From: Dipteronia dyeriana
Lineage: Eukaryota > Streptophyta > Magnoliopsida > Sapindales > Sapindaceae
DNA length: 64,000 bases
Direction of reading: 5' to 3'
Assembly (NCBI GenBank): GCA_032871835.1
Contig: CM065297.1
Coordinates: 86,263,052-86,327,051 of the forward strand
Shown: in pieces, positions 35,770 through 47,976 of the stretch
How the letters are laid out: each line of letters opens with the position of its first letter
Numbering within the stretch: position 1 is the first letter of the stretch
Translations under genes and position numbers: made by a program
Notes under the pieces: generated by a model
What the model saw: the letters and a program-made list of their open reading frames with translations, nothing else
What the model was told of the DNA's origin: nothing
Database searches by the model: none

Positions 35770-38700
35770 TCACTCCATTAAACAAATCCCAATAGATCTA
35801 CTAAGAGTCTTGAATCGAGTAGCATCTAAGGGTTTAGTAAATAGATCCGCTATTTGATCATTAGTACCTACATGCTCAAGTACTATGCATTTGTTCTCAA
35901 CTAGTTCTCTAATAAAATGATGACGGATGTCAATATGCTTAGTTCTAGAATGCTGAACAGGATTCTTGGAAATATTAATTGCACTCATGTTATCACAAAA
36001 GAGAGTAAGCGTACCTTGATTGAATCCATAGTTGACTAGCATTTGCTTCATCCAAAGGAGTTGTGTGCATCCACTCCCAGCAGCTATGTATTCGGCCTCA
36101 ACCATGGACAAGGAAATCGAATTTTTCTTCTTGCAAAACCAAGGGACAAGGTTATTCCCAAGGAAAAAGCAACCGCTCGATGTACTTTTCCTGTCATCAC
36201 AACTTCCTGCCTAATCTGCATCACTAAAGCCTACAATACTAACATTAGTGTCAAAAGAGTACCAAATTCCATAGTTAGATGTCCCATTCACATATCGAAT
36301 GATTCTCTTAACGGAAGAGAGATAGAACTCCTTAGGATCCGATTGGTACCTAGCACACACACCCACACTAAAAGAGATATCGGGCCTACTTAAGGTCAAA
36401 TAGAGCAAGCTACCAATCATGCCACGATATAAGGTTTGGTCCACACTTTTACCACTAGCATCCTTGCTTAGCTTCAAAGTGGTACTCATGGGTGTATCAC
36501 AATGTTTGGCACTTTTAAGGCCAAATTTCTTCACTAGGTTTTTGGCATACTTAGCTTGGGATATGAAAATCCCATCATCCATTTGCTTAATTTGTAAACC
36601 AAGAAAGTAACTTAGCTCACCAACAGGACTCATCTCAAATTCATGAGACATGACATCAACAAATTGTTGGACTTTGGTGTCATTTGTGGAGCCAAAGACT
36701 ATATCATCAACATAGATTTGAGCTATAAAGAGCTCATCTTTATCTTTCTTGATGAATAAAGTCTTGTCAACACTACCCCTAGTGTAGCCATTGTCTATAA
36801 GGAATTGGGTGAGATGCTCATACCAAGCCCTTGGTGCTTGTTTCAACCCATATAAAGCTTTGTTGAGGTGATAGACATGATTAGGGTGGTGAGGATCCAC
36901 AAACCCTTTGGGTTGCTCAACAAACACTTCTTCTTGCAATAAACCATTGAGGAAGTCACTCTTAACATCCATTTGATATAATTTGAAATTGTGCAAACAA
37001 GAAATGGATAAAAGAAGCCTAATGGACTCAATCCTAGCAACGGGAACAAATGTCTCATCAAAGTCAATACCCTCAATTTGAGAGTACCCTTGTGCTACAA
37101 GCCTAGCCTTGTTTCGCATAATATTGCCATCCTCATCGGATTTGTTCCTATATACCCACTTGGTGCCTATCACATTGGTGGTCTTAGGCCTAGGAACTAG
37201 AGTTTAAACCTCATTCCTTTCAAATTGATGAAGCTCTTCTTGCATGGCAAGAACCCAAAATTCATCCTTTAAGGCTTCATCAACCTTCTTGGGTTCTATT
37301 TGAGAGGTGTAACAAGTGTAGCTAATTAGATTATCCATTTGATGTCTAGTCCTAACACCCTCACTAACCTCTCCAATGATGTCATCTTTTTCATGGAGTT
37401 TCCTAACCCATGGAATAGATTCTTTTGAGTTCAAGAGAGGAATCCTATTAATAGGTTGTGTTATGTCATCATCAAGGTTAGTCTTTTCAACATTAGAAAC
37501 ATCAACAACCTTCTTCAAAGGGGAGTCATCAACTAGATCTACCTCCTCCTCATGGTCAGTAGATTTGAGCCTAGTATCATCAATGACAACATTAGATGAT
37601 TCCATTACGGTCCTAGTTTTTAGATTGAAAACTCTATAGGCTCTACTATTCAAGGCATAGCCAATGAAGATACCCTCATCACTCTTAGCATCAAATTTAC
37701 CAAGTTGATCACGGTCATTCAAAATGTAGCATTTGCTTCCAAAGGTGTGAAAATAGCTAACATTTGGCTTTCTACCTTTCCATAACTCATAGGAGGTTTG
37801 CCTAGTATAGAGCCTTAGAAAGACTCTATTTCCTATGTAGCACACCATATTGACGACTTCGGCCCAAAGATTCCTAGGGACTTTGTTGGTAAGCAATATC
37901 ACACGGTGCCATTTCTTGAAGAACCCTATTTTTCCTCTCAACAACTCCATTTTGTTGAGGTGTCCTAGGAGCCGAAAATTCATGAGAGATGCTTAGACTA
38001 TTGCAATAGTTTTCAAAATGAGCATTCTTAAATTCCTTCTCATAGTCTCTCCTAATCCTTTTAATGCTTTTAATCTTAGAGTTCATTTCATTTTGAATTT
38101 TGGAACAAAGAATTTTAAACTTGTCAAAGTTTTCAGATTTTTCTATAAGAAAATAAGTTCAAGTGTACCTAGAGAAGTCATCTACACACACAAAAATGTA
38201 TCTCTTTCCACCTAAACTCTCGGTTTACATGGGACCCATAAGATCCATGTGAAGAAGCTCTAGAGGTTCCTTGGTGGATAAATACTTGCCCTTTTTGTGC
38301 ATACTTTTGGTTTGCTTCCCTTGTTGGCAAGGTCCACAAACACCATTCACCTTTTTTCCAAGCTTGGGAAGGCCTCGCACAACATTGAACTTATCTAAGA
38401 TATGTAAATCCCTATAGTTCATGTGACCAAATCTTTCATGCCACAACTCAATTTTTTCATCCTTGGACACATTGCAAGAGACACCTCTAGCCTCAAGACA
38501 ATAGCAATTGTCGCTAGATCTCATATATTTTAACAAGGTTTGTCCATTTGGCATATGATAGAACAATCATTTTTCCTAAACAAGACGGAAATTCCTTCAT
38601 CACTAAGATGTGAGATGCTTATGAAATTAGCTTTTAAACCATCAACATACAAAGCATTGGACAAGGAGGGTAATCCGAGAATGGAAATGGTTCCCTTTCC

Positions 38701-39398
38701 TTTAACCTTCTTTTTGGATCCATCACCAAAGTGACATTTCCTCCCTCATCCATCACAAGAGTCTCAAAGAAACTCTTATTTCCATTCATGTGCCTAGAGC
38801 ACCCACTATCAAAATACCAAAAATCACAAGAATGAGCATTCAAGGAAATTTCTGCAACATGGCAAAAGTGTTCATCCTTTCTAATCCCCCTAGGTGCAAT
38901 ATTTTCCTTCCTAGTGGTCAATGGTACATGGGCTCTAAGTGTCCTAGGATCATGCAAAGTTGTTTCATTTTTCCTAGTGACATGCATCATGGCTCTAGAT
39001 GTCCTAGGATCATGTAAAAGTGTTCCATTTTTCCTAGTGACATACATCATGGCTCTAGCCTTTTTCTTCTCTATCATGCTTTCAATTCTACACAATTTGA
39101 TATATCTAAAGCAATTTAATCTAATATGACCATTAATACCATAAAAATGACATGTGGGAATAAAGTTAGGAATCATACCATATCCTTGAGGATGCATTGG
39201 AGCCTTCCAATGTCTTTGTGGTTGTCTTGATTGTTGATGAGGAGCTTTCCGTATTTGTTGTTGAGCAAGACTTGATTGCTTCCTTGGTTGAGCTTTTATG
39301 ATAGGTATCTTCCCTTTATGAGCTTTCGGTTGAGGGAAGTTAACTTGAAGAGCCCTTGTAGGATGGGCTTGAGGTAGGCTTCTTGGTGCCATATTCAC
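35770..39398 (-). pseudogene. pol: SIRE-type Copia pol (PR-INT-RT-RNase H), lightly broken
   Basis: Minus strand, in order: aspartic protease (motif FDSGCSRHMNGN, about 38810-38780); GAG-pre-integrase and HHCC finger (WHERFGHMNYRDLHI... VCGPCQQGKQTK, about 38460-38300); integrase core ending near PQQNGVVERKN (about 37950-37920); a linker; reverse transcriptase in a long frame at 37173-36211 ([35 protein letters not shown], active site YVDDIVFGS); RNase H (VEAEYIAAGSGCTQLLWMKQ, FTKPLDATRFK) to 35770. A TAG replaces the Trp expected after SDAD (about 36211). Other breaks lie near 37200, 37890, 38230 and 38640. RT and RNase H active sites look intact. Confidence 0.85.
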
Positions 39399-39446
39399 TT
39401 GAGCACTACTTGAACACTATCATAGGTCAAGTTTCTTCCTAGGTGA

Positions 39447-40962
39447 TTAATGAGAAGATGACCCATTAAATTTCATGCTTTTTACAAAAATGATCTTGCT
39501 TGGAGTGGAAGACACCTTATCATCTTCAAACCCAAGCCTCTTCTTATCACTTTGCCTCTTTCCAACATCTAGCATATGGTCAAGTTTTTTGGTGCTAGAG
39601 TTCATCTTGGCCAACAAATCTCTAGCATCTTCAAGCTCTTTCTTCAACCCTTCTTCACTCCTCTTAGATCTCACCAACTCTTCGTTTAGTTGGTCAAATT
39701 GAGTTGAGAGGTCTAGGTTTTCTTCTTTTAATCTCTTGATTTCATTCTTGTTCTTTAACCTTGAACTCTCAAACTTAGCCATGTAGTTCTTGAGATCCAT
39801 CCTATGCACACTTTCATTTGTGGATTGTGATGAAGATCCATCATCACTTGAGTAGTTTTCCTCATGACTTTCATTCTCTTCTTCACTAGTATCTTTGCTC
39901 CTAAGAGAGGATGTAAATGCTATGAAGTTAGCCATGAGTTCTTCATCATCCAAAGACTCATCTCCTTCATTAGAGTTATCACTTTCAAACCATGTGGCAG
40001 CCATTACTTTTCCCTTTTTCTTGACCTTGTGATTTGCACATTCCGGAGCAAAGTGACCTATCCCACCATATTCATAGCATTGGACTCATTTCTTCTCGGT
40101 CTTTTCTTGCATAGGCTCAAACTTTTTGAAGGGATCCTTTTTCTTCAAGTCTTGACCCTTGGATCCAAAACCTTTCCTCTCGGACTTGTAGAATTTCTTG
40201 AACTTCCTCATTAGCAAGGCCATTTATTCATCAGAGTCATTACTCTCCTCCTTCTCAACTTTGGAGGCTTTCAAAGCAATATAATTTTGCTTTTTCGGTG
40301 GTGTGGGGTTAGGACATTTCCCAGATTCATAAGCTAGAAGCCTCTCAATCACTTCACTTGACTTCATATCCTTATAACCACTATTCTCTCTAAAGCCGTC
40401 ACCTTAGACTCAAATCTATCGGGTAGAGATCTCATAATCTTCTGCTTAATCTTCCTATCCGAATAAGGATCACCAAGTTGATGACTTTGGTTCACAATGT
40501 CCATCAACCTCACTTCAAAGTCATTGAAACACTCGTTCTCATCCACATTGAGCAATTCAAATTGTGTTTGGAGAACTTGAAGCTTCGACTCCTTAACCAC
40601 ATCGGTTCCCTCATGTGCAACTTCTAGGATATCCTATGCCTCCTTAGCTATCCTAGTATTTTGAACCAACTTGTACTGGTTCTCATCCATTGCACATAGG
40701 ATGGCATGCATTGCCTTCCTATTCCACTTTGATGCCTCAAACTCTTGTGCGTTCCACTGCGCCTTCGTCTTGAGTACATCTTCTCCTCCATCTGTATGAG
40801 TCATCATGGGTGGAGTGAAGCCATCTTCAACCGACATCCATGCCCTGTCATGAATTTGGAAAATATACGACTCCATCTTGCCTTCCAAGAGGCATAATTC
40901 AATCCGGTGAGAAGTGGAGGTCTAGTGCTAGAAGCTCCCTCATTGCCACCGTTTCCACTCAT
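39447..40962 (-). pseudogene. gag: SIRE-type Copia gag, broken
   Basis: ATG at 40962 (MSGNGGNEGASSTRPPLLTG) is about 125 bases inside the 5' LTR and opens the Copia gag domain (LNYASWKARM, AQWNAQEFEASKWNRKAMHA, YSDRKIKQKIMRSLPDRFE). Frame changes occur near 40870, with stops near 40630 and 40370. A zinc knuckle follows at about 40085-40040, but its second Cys is Tyr (CYEYGGIGHFAPEC). The C-terminal 185 codons (40004-39447) are acidic, then a strong coiled coil (about 39800-39590; EIKRLKEENLDLSTQFDQLN). The long coiled-coil extension is usual for this lineage. Confidence 0.8.
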
Positions 40963-41087
40963 TGTGTTTAAAGAATGAATGATATGAATGCAAATGTATG
41001 AATGATCAATACACAAAAAAAATGCAACACACACCAAAATGAGCAAGGATCACCTATGTATGTCTAGGAACCTGCTCTGAAACCAAT

Positions 41088-42665
41088 TGAAACAAATATT
41101 ATGGTGTGTAATATTAATCTAGAGGGGAGGGAGGGGGGGGGGGGGTGAATAGATTTTAAATAAATTTTACCCAATTTTCATTAAAGGTCAAGTTGACGAA
41201 AATGCCCCTATCTAGTTACAAAAATACCACAAGTGTAATAAATACCGAAATAGTAAAGACATTTGAGATATACGTGGAAACCCTCCAAATGGGAAAAACC
41301 ATGGGCTGATGAGTGCGCCACACTAGAACCTCGAATCCACTAATGGCAAAGGAATTACAACCTAATCCCGGTTAAATCCACCACCACTACCTAATCCCGG
41401 TATAACTGAACCTAGTCTATCTTGCTTGCGATTTAAGCTACCTACTCCCGGAAGCAACACAAGTCTTACTTCTCAATGAAGAGATGAAGAGTCCTATGTG
41501 AATATATGATGATATTCAAATAACAAACAAGGCTAGGGAACCATATATGCTTATCTAGGATAATGAGATGACAATTAATGCAATCCTAGATATCAAGAGC
41601 TAAATGACATGTTTAAGAAGCTTAGCTAAACATAGATCAAACAATCCTATGAAGCTATCACAATACAACACTCAATCATGTCATCACAACAATCTTTAAT
41701 TTGTATCTAGAAAATGTTCTAAGAGCATACAAATAATTAAAGAGATGGCTTAGCAAGCAAAACACTTAATTTGTAAGAAGATAGTGAAGAACTTACCAAA
41801 CAAGATGTGATAAAGCAAACCTATCCATTGATGCACTCTAAATGAACTTAGATGATGCAAGATGAAGTTTTTATGCACATGGGAATGCTTTGAGTGATTA
41901 AAAATGAGTTCTTGAAAGATTTTTTCCTTTGAAATGTGTTCTATGGAAAATATGTGATGTTCTGAACTCTTACACGACCTTAAACCAAAGAGTTATATAT
42001 ATATATGAGATCCAAACAAAGTGAGGTCGTTTCGGAAAAAACGTTCCAGCTTTCTCTATGTGCGCTGGTGACGTGCGCTGGTCGAGTAGCGCACAACCTA
42101 ATTTTACAATAGGTGATGGACGAGTGGAGCAGCCTAGTGGCATAACACATGCGACAATCCACTGGAATGTTACGCTGGTGGGGCTGCGCTAATCGAGTAG
42201 CGCACCACCAGCGCACTGCCCATTTTTCTAACTATGCGCGGGTGCAGTGGCGCAACACATGCGATGATCCACTAGAAAGTTGCACTGGTTGAGTAGCTCA
42301 CCATCAGCGCAAAGCCTATTCTTTCAACACTGAAACACAAAAAATCAACAAATTCAAGAGTGATGAAAGTGCATCTTATTCTAATGCCTAGCATGACATA
42401 AAACTTTAATTACAAGATGCAAATAAATCAACAAGAGTCATTTAAATCAAAATGCACACAAGTATAAACACTCAACATATATGAATAAGAATTATGCATG
42501 AATTTGTGAGTGTGTGCAACTATCTCTTCAAAACAAGTAAGCACAAGAATTTTACATTTGGTGCTTCTCCTCTTGATGTCTTGAAAGCCTAAGCTACCTT
42601 TACATAATACCCTAGAAATGTGATTTGTTCACGAAATAAGCCAATAAATAAATGAGGACTTTACA
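41088..42665 (-). repeat. 5' LTR of the SIRE-type Copia
   Basis: Same termini and length as the partner LTR. It differs by a longer G run at 41117-41145 and by gaps in the GC-rich block. The adjacent primer-binding site at 41087 and below fixes it as the 5' LTR of a minus-strand element. Confidence 0.92.
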
Positions 42666-42670
42666 ATTCT

Positions 42671-42960
42671 CAATCCCTAAGTAAAGGTTATGGATCCCTT
42701 GATAAAAGTTCTCGATCCCTCGATAAAAGTTCTTGAATCGAACCGTTATAAAAGTTCTCGATCCGTTGTAAAATATTCTCGAACCCTTGAAAAAGTTCTC
42801 GATCCCTTATAAAATGTACTCGATCCATTTGAAAAAATCCCGATCACTTAGAAAATGTTCTCGATCCCTTTCCAAAAAGCTCGATCCGTTTGTAAATGTT
42901 CTTGATCCATTACAAAAAAAAGATCGATCCCCAAAGAACATGTTCTCGATCCCTTATAGT
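42671..42960 (+). repeat. Left subterminal minisatellite, second part
   Basis: It continues the 20-21-bp TTCTCGAT-type units interrupted at 32964 (AAAAGTTCTCGATCCCTTGA and variants) and ends about 80 bases before the transposase ATG, so it lies in the transposase leader or promoter. Confidence 0.85.
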
Positions 42961-43041
42961 TGAGAAATTTTTATAATTCTTAGTAATTGTAAAAGTAATT
43001 TTATTTATTTATTAATAATTGTTTGTGATGATAATTTTCAC

Positions 43042-45808
43042 ATGACAATGGATCGGGTTAGATTAGTCATATCTTACAACGGTCAATGGGAGCAATTACC
43101 TGATGGAAGTCAGAGGTTTCTTGGTTCCGATAACCAAGGAATGTATGTGTCCAGAAATATGACTTACGAAGAGCTCGTATCGATCGTACAAACCGTTGCG
43201 AAGTACGATGTGAACAAATACATTGCTGATCTACAATCTATATCAATCATTCCCGGGACAACATGTCACATATTTATAAGAAATGAAGACGATATTTTGT
43301 TTATTCTAGGGGAAGATAGGGTGATCCCTCAAGTATGTGTCAGTTTAATTGAGAGGACTATAGGAGGTGTCATCGGTGAAGAAATCCCTCCTCATGATAA
43401 CACCCAACATTTTCGATCTTCAGGTGGAAGCAACCAGTTGTTCACAGAAAGAAGTTGGATTGACGGTAGGAAAAACCTATGTGGTGTCCCACCGGAAGTA
43501 GCCGACAATGGTGATATAGTTGGAGCTCAATTGGACGATGATTTTGGTTGTCAAATTGAAATGAATGATGGGCAGTACAACCACCAATACAATGAGATGT
43601 ACAATGACATGAATAATGAGCGGAACAATGAACCTCATAACTTACCAATCCATGAGGTGGCTAATGAGCCAAATTTGCATCCGGTACATAATATAGCTAA
43701 CAATAAGGAAGATGAAGAACCGTTCGAAATGGAAATACGTGCAATACATGTACACAGATGTAGTTCCACTGCAGTAGATATAGCTGGGACATCTGAGGTT
43801 CGGCCTGATGTAACTCCAGCTGATTCTGAGAATTCCAGAACGTGGGTTATTTCAGGAGCAGAATCATACTCGTTTGGTATGGGTGGAAGCAGGAACTTGG
43901 TAGAAGATGAACCTACCAGCATGATATATAAAGGTCAATTTTTTCTACTAAAAAAGGATTTGAAGAGATTAACTGGACATTTTGCAATGCGGCACAACTT
44001 CGAGTGGAAGGTGAAAAGGTCGAATAAGACAACATTACATCTGGTTTGTTTGATGGACAACTGTACGTGGAAGTTAAGAGCGGCTAGGAGAGATGAAGCG
44101 ACATACTTTCAAGTAAGAATTTTTATCAACGAACACAATTGTCAGTTGGAGGAGATTCACCGCCATCATCGACAAGTTAGTGCAGTCATAATTGGAGAAG
44201 TGGTTGCACCTAGATTGCAACAACAGGATGGTCGACTAATGCGTTTGAAGGACATAATCGCCGACATGAAAACAATGTATGGCATCAAAATAATATACAG
44301 TAAGGCACATCAAGCCCTTAATTATGCATTGTCACTGACCTATGGAACGCATGAGGAAAGCTTCCAACTGCTGTCATCATTCGGTTACGTGTTGGAACAA
44401 CAAAATCCTGGAAAGATTACTGACTTACAGTGCGATGAAAATGGTAAATTTCTATACTTTTTCATGTCGTTGGGTGCCTCACTCAGAGGATTCCAGAGGT
44501 GTATACGTCCAGTTATTGTCGTTGATGGTACACATTTAAATGGTAGATTCGGGGGCACAATGTTTGTTGCAACTGCACAAGATGGGAATGAACAGATTTA
44601 TCCAATTTCTTTTGGGTACGGTGACTCGGAAAACAACCTATCATAGGAGTGGTTTTTGGATTGCTTGAATGGTGCCCTTGGCCATTATAGATGATTTGGT
44701 TTTTATTTTTGATCGACATGCAAGCATTGAAGCAGGGATTTCTAAAGTGTTTTTTTATGCCACCTATACCATATGTTGCTGGCACTTTTATGAAAATATT
44801 AAGAAGCAATATCATAGAAAGGATGTTACCGCAATAATGGACAAAACAGCCCGAGCGTACACCGAGTTGCAATATAACCAGCACATGGAAGAGTTACAAA
44901 ACTTGCACCCGAATGCATATGAATATGTAATTAATGTCGGTCCACACAAGTGATCCCGTGTACACTGCCCCGACAGAAGGTATAGGGTCATGACAACAAA
45001 TGTTGCAGAATGCATGAACTCATGCCCAAAATTTGCACGGCAACTACCTATGTTGACTTTGGCAGAGTTCATTAGGAATATGCTACAATGTTGGTTTCAC
45101 GATCGTCATAGGGCTGCACAATCCATGCGTCATCAGTTGACCGACACAGCACATCTTGTGATCCTAAAATGTGTTGATAAGTGCAATTTTATGACCGTTA
45201 ATCCAGTTGACTGGAATATATTCTCGATGAAACGGGCTGGAAAACAGTGGACCGTTGACTTAGCCCAGAAGACCTGCACATGCAACAAATTCCAAATGGA
45301 CCTTCTTCCATGTTCTCACGCTCTCGCTGCCGCAAGGTACATCGTACAATTTTGTCTACGGTTAATATTACTTAAACGTGAATCTTATCATTTTCAATGT
45401 TTTAACAGGGACCGAAACATGGATTTCACATCCCTCTGTGCAGACTACTACAAACGACAAACACTTATTGATGCGTACTCAGTTCCTATTATACCGGTTG
45501 GACATCCTTCCATTTGGATTGTGCCATCTGACATCCCTGAGAGAGTTGTTTTGAATCTAAGCTCCAGGAGACATGTAGACCGCCCGAGGGCTTCACGTCA
45601 TATCTTGCCTTCGGAGAGAACAACTACACAGAATTGTAGACGATGTGGACAACCAGGGTATACTTCGAGGAGATGTTCTAACCCAGCTTTGACTAATGAA
45701 GGTCCGAGCAGAGTCATTCCTGAGGAATACAGACGCAAGTGTAGTATTTGTCATACAGTTGGTCACAATAGACAAACGTGCCCTACTAGAGACTCCACCG
45801 TGGAATGA
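43042..45808 (+). pseudogene. MuDR-type (MULE) transposase, three lesions
   Basis: ATG at 43042 (second ATG at 43048). An N-terminal region of about 110 residues (VRLVISYNGQWEQLPDGSQR) and an Asn/Glu/His-rich linker (about 175-225) precede the MuDR DNA-binding zinc region (about 295-375; CLMDNCTWKLRAARRD, then EHNCQL). The DDE-type core has Asp in VVDGTHLNGRFGG (about residue 495), Asp in DRHASIE (about 44715) and Glu in TNVAECMN (about 45005). A SWIM finger follows (CTCNKFQMDLLPCSHALAA, about 45277-45333), then two CCHC knuckles (CRRCGQPGYTSRRC; CSICHTVGHNRQTC). Lesions: TAG at 44644-44646 and TGA at about 44951, each where Trp is expected, and a one-base frameshift between them (about 44650-44680). 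A 72-nt intron (45337-45408) with GT-AG ends is in frame and stop-free. Confidence 0.88.
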
Positions 45809-47429
45809 TTTGAGGCGTTATCATGATGACATTGTGATCATTTGAACTCATATGACTTGTTCATTAACTGAAATGCAATTGTATTTAAATATGATTTGTA
45901 TATATTTAAATGTAAACATTTTTATACAAACGAATTGGTAAATATACAAAAGAATTGGTAAATATACAAAAGAATTACTACATAAATCTAAACGGGCCGG
46001 GAGTTTGCAAATATTTCAATTGCCATCTTCTCCCGAATGATCCCTATATCATCTTCCGACCAATCAAAATCTTTTATGTCTGCTAGTAAGTACTCGATCA
46101 ATCTCAACGTGTGGGGACCACAGTTACCCCTGCAGTTGGACACATTAACAAGCGTTAATAAAATATTAGGTTTATAATAACACAATCTCAAAGTTAATAT
46201 TACAAAATGTCTTACGATTTCTTATATTGGGGATACGTTTTTCGGACACCAAGCTAACTGAGAAAGGCTTACTTGTCTTCTTAAATTTCTCAAGTTCAGT
46301 CGGTCGTGCAGTATGAAACCTGGCTTGATGCAACATCGAAGGCACAAAATAGCGCAACAGGGCTACCTACTGCCTCTGGATATGCGCTGGGACCTCTTGT
46401 CTCCAGGGTCGACTATGAATATCTTCCCGCATGTGAGGTCAACAGTCACCAGTAGTAGCCAATGTTGGCGCCCAATGTTGCACGGTATCAGGACCTGTAA
46501 ACGTAAACAGCAGGTGTTAGGATGTACACAGACATTTACATTTGTAATTGCAAACCAAGTAACACTTACCATGTCAACCTCGTGCCACGAACGGCATCCA
46601 ATCGGGGCACCACCAAGCACCGTCGTAAGGTCGTCATCCTTCCACCAAGACCTCAAAACATTCTATCGCGCTGGGGTGATCTCCTCGCGAGAATCACGAG
46701 GCATCATTTTCCTGTACTGGTGCTCCAGAAAAGACTGTAGAAACACAAACTCAAAATTATTAATGTTTTCCATACAAATCTACAAGCATACGTAATCATT
46801 ACTAATTTCAGTACTAACAAAAAACTGCGTATCCAATATGTTGATCATCTAACTGTACACATTTGGGAAAGTCCGTTGACGTTTCTAAAGAATATGGAGG
46901 TACGCGTCCATATGTTGGGAATATATACACGTAATAAAGTGTTAGGAGGCTTACACATCTAAAACAAATATTAAAAATAGAATTTACGGTCCCACATACC
47001 TCATCATCAACATCCATAAAGTTGGTCTGCATCAGATGGAACCATGCAGCATCAACTGGCTCCAGTAAATCAACATCACGTCTGCATTAATGTTCCATCA
47101 GCTACACATTTATTTAATTCATTAGAAGAAAAGTTGCCACCTAAATAACAAAGAAATTTACTTACAGTTCCTCGTTTACGTTCTTCTTGAAGGCTCGGTA
47201 AGCCTTCAAATGGTCATCGTCCACCAGTCCGTGGGGATTAAATTCATGGTCAGGTTCCTCGAGTATTACCCTCGCCCTCTTAGGTCGGCATGGATCTGTG
47301 TACGGGCTAAGCAACTGCCAATCAACCTTCAGTACACTCCTCTATTGTCGAACTCCCTCTGCTGGGGTGTGCTGCAATGAGGAGCTTCGTTCCATGTGTG
47401 GCTGGATCGAAGTAGTTAGTGGAAGGGGA

Positions 47430-47780
47430 GCATGCTGCTCGGTCAGAGGGGGAGGGGGAGGGAGACCGGTTGCTCTCTCAGAGGGGGAGGAGGAGCCTGC
47501 TGCTCGAGGGGAGGTGGAGGGAGAACCTGCTGCTCGCTTCGAGTGGGAGGGGGGTTGGCTACTCTCTCGGAGGGGGAGAAGGAGCTTGTTGCTCGTTCAG
47601 AGGTGGAGAGGGAGCCTGCTGCTAGCTCGGAGGTAGAGGGGGAGCCTATTGCTCGCTCGGAGGTGGAAGGGGAGCCTATTGCTCGCTTGGAAGTGGAGAA
47701 GGAGCATGTTGCTCACTCAGAGGGAGAGGGGGACATGTTATTCGCTCGGAGGGGGAGGGGGAGGGGGAGGGGGAGGGGGA
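47430..47780 (-). repeat. 36-bp coding minisatellite in the ULP gene
   Basis: About ten imperfect 36-bp units. In the ULP frame each encodes a 12-residue unit like SERAIGSPST plus two residues, turning into Pro-rich EQQAPPPPSE variants at the far end. Alternate frames, including plus-strand ones, are also open because the unit length is a multiple of three. Confidence 0.8.
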
Positions 47781-47949
47781 GACTGAGCCCCACTTTCTAG
47801 AGCTTCCCCTCCGGTATGTGGATCCTCCTTATGCTGATACATATGCGTCCTAAAGCTCTGAAGGCCCCGATCAATGCAAGCAACTCCCTATGTTGTTGCT
47901 GTCGATCCTCCTCGCTCTTTCGGATCAAATCCATCAACTCCCGGTGTTA

Positions 47950-47976
47950 TTGTTGTTGTTGTTGTTGTTGTTGTTG
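47950..47976 (-). repeat. CAA (poly-Gln) trinucleotide run
   Basis: Eight or so CAA codons in the ULP frame within a KSEADRQQQ...HRELMDLIRKSEEDR coiled stretch. One CAA-like codon at the end reads TAA. Confidence 0.85.

Larger units (their letters stand above)
32965..42665 (-). mobile_element. Full-length SIRE-type Copia retrotransposon with TSD ATTCT
   Basis: Two LTRs of 1578 bp each (32965-34542 and 41088-42665) bound a minus-strand internal region with gag and pol. The 5-bp target duplication ATTCT is intact at 32960-32964 and 42666-42670. On the minus strand, the primer-binding site (TTGGTTTCAGAGCAGG) follows the right LTR and a polypurine tract (GGGGGAGAT) precedes the left LTR. By eye the first about 230 bases of the LTRs differ at roughly 17 positions, so insertion is not very recent. 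Confidence 0.92.

Noticed and set aside
43442..43922. Minus-strand frames inside the transposase
   Set aside because: Antisense shadows of the well-supported MuDR frame.
47298..47800. Plus-strand frames rich in Glu-Gly-Glu-Pro-Ala-Ala repeats
   Set aside because: They are antisense shadows of the ULP linker minisatellite (36-bp unit, open in several frames).
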